From the NCBI RefSeq assembly GCF_000330505.1, contig NW_004440298.1:5659-17241 (forward strand): a stretch of 11,583 bases of DNA. Reading direction: 5' to 3'. This document shows positions 1 to 8,673 of the stretch, piece by piece. Position numbers and translations under genes: made by a program. This DNA is from Entamoeba invadens IP1 (lineage: Eukaryota > Evosea > Mastigamoebida > Endamoebidae). Each line of letters begins with the position of its first letter. Position 1 is the stretch's first letter. The notes below the pieces were generated by a model that saw only the letters and a program-made list of their open reading frames with translations, made no database searches and was not told the origin of the DNA.

Positions 1-540
1 TATTGTTAAGTCGGGATTAACAAAGGTTCACTGTTTTGCTTGATCCTTTCAGAAACAAGTCACAGTCCAATGAAAAAGTCAGATTAAAAATTATATTGAG
101 ATGTCTACAACCTATTACAATAATAAAATTATTCATAAAATATAACAAAGACTAAATTGCATCGTAAAACATACTGGTCCGGAATATTCAAAATCAATTG
201 CACCATAAAATAACAAAGAAAAAATAATAAATAACAGACTTTGAAATGTATTGAAATTTTATTATGCAATTGATTTCAAAAATAACAAGGGAAATAGATT
301 TTTTTTGTAAACTTTGAAAAATACAATAAATTAAAAATTGGGTTTTACTGTTTTTTAAAGATAAAAAGATAAGACGAAAAGACACTTTTGTTTGTTTTGA
401 CTTTGAAAAAAAAATCTTAAAGAAAATAAGTGTAAAATAAAAAAATAACTAAAATACATTTTCAAAAGTATCAAAAATCGCAAAATCGAGAAAAATTTAT
501 AAAATCAACTTTAACAGTAAAAATAATCGCATTAAAATAA
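1..540. other. AT-rich DNA, no supported gene
   Basis: This stretch is dominated by A and T runs. Open frames here are short and low in complexity. The first 90 bases are somewhat less AT-rich and hold a short + strand open frame that ends in TAA at 85-87 (about 25 codons, entering from a stop at 7-9). It could be the 3' end of something upstream, but it resembles no family I know. No tRNA, rRNA or obvious transposon end is visible. Confidence 0.5.
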
Positions 541-616
541 ACTTTTATCACCACGAGGTTTTGTGGTCACCCGTTGAAATTCACGTCGTGCCACTGTCGA
601 GGAAGCAAGATATGAA
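541..616. other. Less AT-rich island of unknown nature
   Basis: About 75 bases stand out from the surrounding AT-rich DNA by their C and G content. They contain a small hairpin, ACCAC/GTGGT, near 551-568. Both strands have partly open frames. The + frame contains one TGA, with Arg/Val/Glu-rich residues after it and codons resembling those of the actin and HSP70 remnants. The island may be a fragment of a formerly expressed gene. I do not recognise a protein family, and it lacks tRNA box A/B signals. Confidence 0.3.
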
Positions 617-2145
617 TTCATTGTTTGTAATTTGAATTTTTTATCATTTTCAAACTAAAACAAAAGGCAAAACATGTTTTATGCATTCTATTTAGAATAT
701 AAAGATTTGTATTTGGTAAATAATTGTTTATTTTGCAGCCATTGTTTATCCATTTTCAAATTGTGCATTTTTGGGCAACAAACAAAAAACTTATAGTAAA
801 TGTATAGAGATAATGAAAAACAAAGAAAAACACAAGTGTAAAGGCAACATGATATATACCTAAGTTGACACTTTAAACTATAATTTATAATAAAATAAAT
901 TAATATATTATTAATAATTTATCATGTTATTTATAATAGTTTTATAATTATAATTGTTATATATAATAGTAACAATCAACAGACACAATTTTGACACAAT
1001 AACACACCAACAAATATATTTGTACTACAAGATGGTATAATCATAGTGATTTGCTATTAATGTGATGATACCACATTGTTATTAATTTAAATAGTATTGA
1101 AATTAAATTATAATTATAACAAAAATGGTATAATGACCCTTATTTATAATGTTATCATTATAGAAGATACACAGTGTTTATGTACTTGATGTGGTTGTTA
1201 TATATAAGACAATTTAAATTATTTGAATGTTAGAATTGATAACAAACTATATTTCTAATATTATTTTACCAATAATAATATAGAGTCTAGAATGATAATA
1301 TAATAATAATAAAATAATAATTGATTTGATTTAAATAACAATAATGTTATAATAATGTTATTCAAACACACCAAATAACAAAAATATTAAAATAATTTTT
1401 GTTTTAAAAGGATAATTTTAAAGAATATTTTAAATTAACGACTATCTGTTATTCCACGACAATGGATCAATAAGAAATAGGCAAACAATTGTCACTTATA
1501 ATTTTATTAACAGTTATAGTTAAAAATATTAAATAATTTATAATGTATTGTTTATTCGATTGATTTTGTAACGAATTGTGTTTTGTGTTTTTAAATAGAT
1601 TTTTTTGTTAAAATTTTTAAAAATAAATACAGTAAGGTTTCCCCGTTTTGTTCAATTGTTTTAATAACGCAAGACAATTATAGTTATTTTTAATTAATAA
1701 AAACTATTTAAACAAATTAAATTCAAAAAACATTTTTGCGTTTTATTTATAAATTGCTAAACAATAAAATGGTTTAAATTAATTAAAAATACTAATTGAA
1801 TCTTACATAAAACAACATCACTTGCTACAAAACAAAAAAGTTTGTGATAAAACAAAGACAATACTTGATATAAATTTGAATAGACACGATAATTGAGTTG
1901 GTTATTTCAAGATTTGTTATAAATAGATTTATAGTTTCAAGTTGCACTATTTTAAACAACAATGTTCAAAACCAATTTATAATCAAAAATTATCATTTTT
2001 AATCCTTATATCCCGAAAAAACGTTTTAATATCTAATAAATATCGTAAATCAGCAATAAATAATCGTGTGAAATAACACACAAATTTCTAGTTATATTTA
2101 AAATAAAAATTCAAAAAATAAATAATTACTTATTACTACAAATAA
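617..2145. other. Long AT-rich spacer without recognisable genes
   Basis: Roughly 1.5 kb of very AT-rich sequence with many TAATAATA-like simple stretches, especially 880-960 and 1255-1360. Stops are frequent in all frames on both strands. I found no inverted-repeat pair large enough to define a transposon and no RNA gene. It is probably intergenic DNA or very old, unrecognisable remnants. Confidence 0.55.
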
Positions 2146-2504
2146 CTTTGCCGCCTTGCATTTAATTTGACGAAAAAATGCAAAAATCTGCCTCATCATC
2201 AGAACTTGAAAAATAAAACAAATTTTCAAACAGTCAAGTCATCATCACTGACAATGAGAGATTTAGATCCCAGAAGCACTCTTCCATACCATTCCTTGGT
2301 GTGGAAGCAGTAGGTATCCACAATACTACTCACAACTCAATCGTGAAGTGCGATGTCGACATCATAAAGGACTTGTATGAAAACATCGTCTTTTCAAATG
2401 GAACATCAATGTACTCAGGCATCAACGACAGACTTAAAATAAAGAAGCTCGCAGATAAACAAGGATTAAGCATGAGAAGGCTGTTTATGCTTGGCTCAAT
2501 TTAA
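2146..2504 (+). pseudogene. Actin fragment (pseudogene)
   Basis: Conceptual translation matches the middle-to-late part of eukaryotic actin, the ATP-binding cytoskeletal protein. In order, the LCxxA segment is near 2146-2160. FDEKMQ followed by ASSSELEK (actin ASSSALEK) lies at 2166-2213, QVI and NERFR at about 2235-2264, and [16 protein letters not shown] at about 2292-2345. Then come [15 protein letters not shown] and [13 protein letters not shown], and a final GSI near 2495-2502 that corresponds to the actin GGSI segment. It cannot encode actin. TAA at 2214-2216 replaces a Ser codon in an otherwise collinear stretch. Frameshifts flank the region equivalent to CPEALF (about 2265-2292) and occur near 2167, and several codons are missing before GSI. 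The first roughly 170 residues and the C-terminal part are absent. An internal fragment of a normally single-exon, multicopy gene suggests duplication or capture of a partial copy followed by decay. The match to actin is clear; the exact ends are approximate. Confidence 0.9.
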
Positions 2505-3374
2505 TTATATTCATATTGGTGTTCATTTGGTTTAATATTAATAATTATTGTTATAATCAATCATAAAATATTTAATAATTTACTATCAATTATATTATTC
2601 ATAGGTTGATTTTTATAGTTTATTTATAATTAAAATTACTATACAATTTATTATTCTTTTGTCAAGCATTGTATAATGTATCCAAAACGGCCATTTTCTC
2701 GACTTAAATTGATGTTTTACAGCGTTGTTTTACCATAAAAGATAATTAATTTAATGTTATTGTTGTGTTAATACAATAACGAACAAAATTAATAATAAGT
2801 AGTGGGTTTTTATCGTAATATTTTGATGTTATTTGGTTCTCTAAGTATTTTTAGTTTGAGTGGAATCCATTTTTTTTATTTCGACAACAATATTTTTGTT
2901 ATGTTCTTATTTTATTTTTGTTTGAACCAATCTTATTGGTTATACCAAACCTACAATCTTGCACACTTTTTAAGTGTTTTTTATTTTGTTTTTAAAAAAT
3001 AGAATATCTGATAATATTATTTAATCAATTTTTATTAACATTTTTATTTGTTTATAAAAACATTTTATTTTAGTATTATTTATATTACTAATATTAATTT
3101 GTTAAATTATATATTTTATTGATTGAAGGACGAATCTTTTACCAAACCCAATTAATATGAGTTTATGAATGATGAAATGTTTAATAAATAATTCAAAAAA
3201 TTGAATTTGAGTTGAACTATTTTATCAAAAAAGTCAATAATTGTTCTGAATTGTTCATGAAAAGTCGCCATTATTTTCATTTTTTTGAAAAAGTGAAATT
3301 ATATTTTGAAATTTTTTTTCTGAAAAAAAAAGAAAATTTTCTCAGTTCTCGAAGGGTTAAATGATAAAATCCGA

Positions 3375-3403
3375 AAGACGTGTATTTTTCGAAGACACAT
3401 CTT
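3375..3403. repeat. Hairpin A, followed by a T-rich tract
   Basis: Arms AAGACGTGT (3375-3383) and ACACATCTT (3395-3403) pair across all 9 positions, one as G-T, with an 11-base loop. A T-rich run follows directly. It shares arm sequence, loop length and trailing T tract with the hairpin at 3550-3578. It resembles a transcript 3'-end structure, but in a eukaryote that role is only a guess. Confidence 0.5.
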
Positions 3404-3520
3404 TTTATTTTTTGAAAAATATAATTATTATAACTTCGGACTGTGTGATTAAAAAATAGTGAAATGCAAGAACCTATTTAATATGAACTTTATAAGCAGA
3501 TACAATATTCAAATATTTGT

Positions 3521-3536
3521 ATTAAAGGCCTTTAAT
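3521..3536. repeat. Perfect 16-bp palindrome
   Basis: ATTAAAGGCCTTTAAT equals its own reverse complement and is centred on GGCC in an AT-rich setting. The symmetry continues imperfectly outward for a few more bases on each side. It lies between the two related hairpins. It could be a dimeric protein-binding site or chance; nothing adjacent is expressed in an obvious way. Confidence 0.5.
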
Positions 3537-3549
3537 GCACAAATAAATC

Positions 3550-3578
3550 AAGATGTGTCATTTCAAAAAACACATCTT
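3550..3578. repeat. Hairpin B, followed by a T-rich tract
   Basis: Perfect 9-bp arms AAGATGTGT (3550-3558) and ACACATCTT (3570-3578) enclose an 11-base loop. A long T-rich stretch follows. It is nearly the same structure as the hairpin at 3375-3403, 175 bases upstream, although the loops and surroundings differ. Confidence 0.55.
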
Positions 3579-3681
3579 TTTTATTTGTTTTTTATTTTTT
3601 TCTTTAATTTTAAACTTTAACCTTTTTGGCTAAAAAACAGGATTTTTATAAATGAATTAAACATCTCAAATCTTAAATAAA

Positions 3682-4189
3682 TCAGTTAAAGTTCGGGGCT
3701 GTTATTTTGACTAAAAACGGCGGAAAGAAACGGAAAACGTGTTGCTGCTTGACGTTGCGCCATTGACACTTGGCATTGAGACAGCTGGCGGTGTGATGAC
3801 GGCACTGATCCCACGAAACTCAACAATTCCAACAAGGAAGTCACAAATCTTTACGACATATGCGGACAACCAGCCAGGCGTGTTCATCCAAGTCTTTAAA
3901 GGTGAGGCATCTATGACATCACTCTGCAACCTGTTTGGCAAGTTTGAATTATCTGGTATCCGCACCACGTGAAGTCCCACAAGTAGAAGTCACGGTTAAC
4001 ATTGACGCAAATGGGATATTGAATGTCTCAGCTGAGGACAAGATAACAAGAAAGAATGACAAGATCACAATCACAAACGACAAGGGAAGACTCTCAAAGG
4101 AACAGAAAGACAAAATAGTCGCAGAAGCAGAGGAGTTCAAGACGGAGGACGACAAAATGAAGGAATTTTTCAAGGTCTAGAATCGACTT
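3682..4189 (+). pseudogene. HSP70 fragment, left half (pseudogene interrupted by element)
   Basis: This encodes the end of the ATPase domain, the linker and most of the substrate-binding domain of a eukaryotic cytosolic HSP70 chaperone. Visible segments include a [14 protein letters not shown] stretch (about 3695-3724) and the linker region [10 protein letters not shown], followed by [16 protein letters not shown] and [23 protein letters not shown] ends at about 3960, and after a frame change come [19 protein letters not shown] and [14 protein letters not shown], ending at about 4189. Lesions seen are a frame change near 3728, loss of a few bases at 3961 that removes part of the SGIPPAPR motif, and TAG at 4178-4180. 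The N-terminal ATPase core is missing altogether. The gene resumes after the inserted element at 8810, so HSP70 was the target of the insertion. Residues downstream of KEF are already eroded next to the junction. The family assignment is secure; the 5' limit is approximate. Confidence 0.93.
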
Positions 4190-4191
4190 AG

Positions 4192-4334
4192 TAGTATATA
4201 AATCATGCCGATTTCGGACACCCTTCGGGAATCCTCAATCTTCACGATTTCGTCGCTTCGCTCCGTTATTTTAGGTTTAATTATTTTAGGGTTATTATTT
4301 TAGTAATTATTTCAAAGTGATAATTTTATTTTTT
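4192..4334 (+). repeat. Left terminal inverted repeat
   Basis: It starts TAGTATATAAATC and matches the reverse complement of 8674-8802. Bases 4209-4271 are identical to the right copy over 63 positions. The inner part (about 4272-4334) matches with scattered substitutions, one extra T, and a 12-base insertion (4302-4313) absent from the right end. The outer part differs by one substitution and one extra C. The octamer CGATTTCG occurs twice within the core (4209 and 4245). The repeat is clearly richer in G and C than the rest of the element. It probably acts as replication origin and as promoter for the polymerase, whose ATG follows 10 bases later. Confidence 0.95.
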
Positions 4335-4344
4335 CTTTTCTTAA

Positions 4345-7300
4345 ATGAGCACTACACAAGAATACTTAAAAAGAATTTCCACAAATTTATTAAAACTTAT
4401 TCCGAAGAAGAAATTTTGGATTGTTTCAGAATTAAAGATGGAATTATTAAAGCAGCATCTACTAAAATTTTAAATAGAGAATGTAGAAAAGAATTATTGA
4501 AAATGAATATCGAATCTAGAAATGTTTATCTTGATTATAAAGAAAAATTAGAACAACGCGTAGCAGTAACTTTAGAACAACCATTTTTAAGAATTGTGTT
4601 TGATAAATTAAATAAAACTGATAAACAAATTTTTGGATTAATTAATAAGAAAGCAACATTAATTAAAGATTTAGATGATGAAAAGAACTTAATAAAAAGA
4701 ATTTAGAATGGGCTTTAAAACATAATACCGAAATAGATGATGAAGTAATATCTCAAGAATATTATAATTATCTAATGATCAACTTAAGAATGGAAGAGAA
4801 AACAAATACATGATTAATAATTATGATAATATCAAAAATAATTTAGAATAGAGTTTAAACAATAATATTGAACAAATAGATGAAGATGAAAACAGAGATC
4901 AAATTTATGATGAATACGAACCATACAAACGATCAATAAATGATAATGAATATAAAACAGAAGGTGTAACATATGAAGTAGATAATAATAAAATTCATGC
5001 TGATCTTTATTGTGGATTTGAAGAAAAATAAGAGAATTGGTATGATTAGACAGTTCTTTAATCAATTAATTGAAAAACTGGATTCAACAGCAAATTTAGT
5101 TTATAAATATAGAATTACTGATACCACTTGGAAAACATATATGTTAAATTCTAAAGAAAATATAGATGAATTTCTTAATCAATATCAAACGAAACTCTTG
5201 GTTTATATAATCAATCTGAAATTGAAAACAGTTTTGATTCTGCATTTTATGTTCAGCATGAAGTTCCAGAACCGTTTTTTATTACAGAATTAATAATTGA
5301 AGAATATGATTATAAAAATGAAATTAATGAATATCGAAATAATGGTGCAGCATTCTTTGCTTATCATTATACAGAAAAATATAAATGTTTCTCTAAATAT
5401 TCAAAAACAGCACAAATATTTGATTCTCTTGGTGTTGAAAACAAAGTAAGACCAGAATTAAACACAAATTGTTAAATATATGCTCTACAACAAGCTGAAA
5501 TAGATGAGAAAATTATTGATTTATACCAATTAATATTGTTCATTGTTATTCAAGATATCAGAAAATTAAATTGATAGATGAAGTTTCAAAATCATGTAAT
5601 ATTAGAATTCAAATAAAACGTGAAGAATTAAAGCGTAAAGATCATGCTAATACAATAATGAAATATATAAGATCAGATGAAGAAGAAGCTACTGAAATTT
5701 ATGTATGTATTTATTCGGAGATTCAAATATGAGGGGTGATCATTATTTCTTAGACATTGATATTCCTATTACTCCATTTTATCTTAAGAATAGAGTTGAA
5801 ATGAATAAATGGGCATTAAAACACAACAAACCAATTGAATCTATGTTTAATAAACAAAGTAAGAAAGGAAATTCATATTTAATCAATCCAGGAGCTAAAT
5901 TTACAAAAAATTATCAGAACTTATTTTATATATTAGAGATAATAATGGTTTTAAACCATATTCACTTAGCTATGTGCTTCATTTACCATCAGATTTATCT
6001 GATTATGTCAAACAATCAATCGAATCATTGGATTATCTAGATTTCGAAGTTAAATCAATAACAATGGAAAAAACTAATAAAAAATCTAAGTCCAAAAACT
6101 ATATTTACTATTATGCAGATTTCGAAGCTAGCACACAAAAAATTCATAAAGCATATTGTGTTGCTTATTCTAAACGAAATTCATCTCAAATTTTATGTAA
6201 ATACGGAAATGAATGTGTAGAAGACTTCTTATCTGATTTAGATAATAATTCTGTTGTTTTCTTTCATAATTTGAAATATTATTCGTGTTTTTAGCAAAAT
6301 AAGGAATTGAGACATGTATTAAGAAAGATGAAAAACTATGAAAATGAAACTAAATTATCACGAAAAAAAATTGTTTTGAAAGATAGTTATTCAATGATTT
6401 CAAATAAGTTATCAGATTTTCCTAAAATATTTGATTTATCTAATATTCAAAAAGAGTTATATATTTATAATTACTACAACGCAGATAGAATTCAAAATAA
6501 TGTTGGAATAATTTCAGAAGCTGGTGAATATGAATATCAAAAATGGAATAAAAACAATATGAATTATTTAAAGAGAATATATCTAAAATCAATAATTGTT
6601 TAGTGGATAACAACAAGTTCGACATGAGATTATATTGTAAATTCTATTGTTGTCAAGACGTTAGAATATTGAAAGAAGGTCATACCAAATTCAGAAATAA
6701 TAATTTGAAAAGTTTAAATATAGATGTTGACAACTTTATTATTATATCTGCTTTAGCTAATCACTATTTTAAATTAAATGTTTACACATAAATTCCAAAC
6801 TTAATGCAATATTCTGGGAGAGTTAGAGAATTTATACATGGTGCAGTATATGGAGGTAGAAATATGTGTAGAGATAATACAAAACATCATGTTACTAAAG
6901 ATTTATATGATTATGACGCATGCTCGTTATATCCTAGCGCTATACATAGGTTAAACTAGCAACTGGAAAACCCATAGTAATACCACAAGAAACCTGTAAT
7001 AAAACTATATTAAACCACTTAATGTTAGAACAACAATTAGAACCAACAAATGAACGTTATATATCAGCATTTATTGTAGATATAGAAATAAGCAAGGTTA
7101 ACAAACATTTACACTTCCCAAATATAACTAAGAAAGATAATAAAGGTAATCATAATGTTAATGAATTTTGTACAATGAGAGTAGATAATGTTATGCTTGA
7201 AAACATGATTAAATTTCAACAAATAGAGTTTAATATTATTAGAGGATATTATTGGACTGGATGTAAATCTAATATGTTTAGTAACGAGATTGAAAAGATA

Positions 7301-8071
7301 TACAATTTAAGATATCAACTTAAAAAGAAGGTAATCCATTACAAAACAATTATAAATTATTGATGAATTCATCATATGGTAAAACGAATCAAAAACCAAT
7401 TAAAATTGAATTGATTTACAAATATATCAATAATAAAGGAAAATTTGATTAAGATAGATATCTTAAAAAGAACTTTACATTAGTTAAATCTATGTATGAC
7501 ATATCAGATAATAATAGATGTTCCGAAACAAATAAACCATTTGATGACTTCTATGTTCCAAATCTTATTGGTGTACATATATTAAGTATGAGTAAGAGAA
7601 TAATGAATGAAGTAATGTGTTTAGCAGAAGATTTAAATATAGATATATATTATCAAGATACTGATTCAATGCATATAGACAAAAATAAGATAGAACTATT
7701 AGAACAAAAATATAAAGAAATATATGGAAAAACATTAAGAGGAAGTAAATTAGAACAATTCCATCCAAATTTTGATGAATTATCTGGATATGTATATTCA
7801 AAAGAATCTTACTTCTTAGGTAAGAAAGCTTATATAGATGTATTAACGAATGAAAAACAAAAACATGCTTTACATATGAAAATGAAAGGAATTCCAAACA
7901 ATTTATTGGAAAATTGTTTGGAATAACGAAAATTCAATTGAATTATATATGAAACTTTACGCGGGAGAATCTTATACATTTAACTTACTCGAATTAAAAC
8001 CTAGTTTCGAATTTAGTAAGACATTTGATATTAAAACAAGAGAGAACTTTACTAAAAAAATCCAATTCTAA
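4345..8071 (+). pseudogene. Protein-primed family B DNA polymerase (DNA_pol_B_2 type), heavily frameshifted
   Basis: The enzyme would replicate the element from a terminal protein primer. Read across frames the gene is about 1,240 codons, from ATG 4345 (10 bases inside the repeat) to TAA 8069-8071. The C-terminal half holds the polymerase hallmarks. Exo I is ADFEAS (6115-6132). Exo II is FHNLKYYS (6262-6285), where the usual Asp is Tyr. Exo III is YCCQDV (6645-6662). Motif A is YDACSLYPSA (6912-6941), motif B LLMNSSYGKT (7357-7386), motif C YQDTDS (7651-7668), and the KKAY motif lies at 7822-7833. The N-terminal half is Lys/Glu/Asn-rich and contains an NC-x-IYALQQ stretch and a later DHYFL, resembling a cysteine-peptidase-like module. 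About a dozen frameshifts are seen, near 4390, 4695, 4790, 5020, 5188, 5533, 5703, 5930, 6290, 6345, 6572, 6956, 7327 and 7922. In-frame stops occur at 4849, 5473, 6789 and 7450. The coding strand is A-rich and very low in GC, unlike the flanking HSP70. The family assignment is firm; function is lost. Confidence 0.93.
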
Positions 8072-8090
8072 ATGAAGACAACTTATTCGT

Positions 8091-8148
8091 AACCAATTAT
8101 TTTATAGACTTTTATATGTTCCCAGCATATATTAGTCTATTTTTGGTT
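8091..8148. terminator. Imperfect hairpin between the two convergent genes
   Basis: Inner arms TAGACTTTTATATG (8105-8118) and CATATATTAGTCTA (8126-8139) are complementary at 12 of 14 positions around a 7-base loop. Outer arms AACCAA (8091-8096) and TTGGTT (8143-8148) extend the structure. It starts 20 bases after the polymerase stop, in the gap between convergent genes. A transcript 3'-end or processing role is a reasonable inference but not established for such elements. Confidence 0.5.
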
Positions 8149-8294
8149 TAAAATCATTTAAAATTATTTGAGATTATTTTATAAAAATAAAAATTTAAAA
8201 TAATTAATTTGAAATAATCTTAGAAAGTGTGACAACATCTAATAATATTAGAAGATCTAAGAAATACTAAAAAAATATAATATAATATGAGAGA
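8149..8294. other. AT-rich gap between convergent genes
   Basis: Low-complexity A/T sequence with a further inverted repeat, AGATTATTT (8171-8179) and AAATAATCT (8212-8220). No open frame of note. It is probably the shared 3' untranslated region of the two inward-facing genes. Confidence 0.5.
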
Positions 8295-8662
8295 TTATAC
8301 AAATTGAGATATAAATTCATCAAAATCTTTACATTCAGATTCTGATTTAAATTCCTCATCCTTCAGCACGCGTTTTTTTTGTTTACATGTTTTATACAAT
8401 TATTATTTTCATGATATTTTTTTAGTGGTTTATTACTAAATGTCATTCCTTTATGATTATTATCTTTGATACTATATCTAACCCAATCGTCACCATATTT
8501 ACTAACTCTAGGTTTGATTAATTTGACAGTGTCGTCCTTAATTTGAAATAATTCCTTATATTCAACTCTATAGTATAAATCAACTTCGTGATTGATTATC
8601 TCTGTAATATGAACACATTTCTTTTTAATAGCTTTAATAATACGTTCCATGGTAGTTGTCAT
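8295..8662 (-). pseudogene. Small lysine-rich element protein, frameshifted
   Basis: The ATG at 8662-8660 lies 11 bases inside the right terminal repeat, a mirror image of the polymerase start. An uninterrupted frame of 99 residues runs to TGA at 8365-8363. It starts MTTTMERIIKAIKKKC and is rich in Lys, His and Asn. A one-base frame change around the T8 run at 8373-8380 (A8 on the coding strand) opens an acidic tail including KDEEFKSESE and DEFISQF. That tail ends at TAA 8297-8295, giving about 122 codons in the ancestral protein. The basic body with an acidic C-terminus suggests a nucleic-acid-binding protein. I recognise no family and see no membrane segment. In a two-gene element primed by a terminal protein, candidate roles are terminal protein, single-stranded DNA-binding protein or regulator; these are guesses from context only. 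It has far fewer lesions than the polymerase, but it is also much shorter. Confidence 0.65.
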
Positions 8663-8673
8663 TTTAGACTTAC

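Larger units (their letters stand above)
2505..3681. other. AT-rich spacer between actin and HSP70 remnants
   Basis: No convincing coding sequence. An open + frame at 2802-3002 begins with GTG and translates to a Phe/Leu/Tyr-rich string that is best explained by T-rich composition. A slightly less AT-rich patch at about 2660-2735 has a short open frame ending in TAA that I cannot assign. Between 3290 and 3620 there are several A/T-run inverted repeats, two related hairpins and one long palindrome, listed separately. Confidence 0.5.

Noticed and set aside
194..385. Minus-strand open frame of 63 codons
   Set aside because: Composed mainly of Phe, Ile, Lys and Ser from A/T runs, with no motif and no conserved context.
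541..616. tRNA gene in the less AT-rich island
   Set aside because: No TTCRANNC-type B box or acceptor-stem pairing could be found on either strand.
2802..3002. Plus-strand open frame that looks like a membrane protein
   Set aside because: Hydrophobicity follows from T-rich DNA. It begins with GTG and resembles no family.
3711..3980. Minus-strand open frame of 89 codons, and another at 3949-4173
   Set aside because: Both are shadows of the HSP70 coding sequence on the opposite strand.
4186..4191. Candidate 6-bp target duplication ACTTAG
   Set aside because: The bases after the right repeat (TTATTT then TTGAG) do not match it; similarity is no better than chance in this composition.
7565..7897. 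Minus-strand open frame of 110 codons (also 4832-5065 and 6440-6625)
   Set aside because: Antisense of A-rich polymerase codons; the sense strand carries the recognised DNA polymerase motifs.
4345..8071. Alternative genetic code or programmed frameshifting to explain the polymerase
   Set aside because: Stops replace different residues, and many frame changes occur in both directions without a common slip site. Simple decay explains this better.
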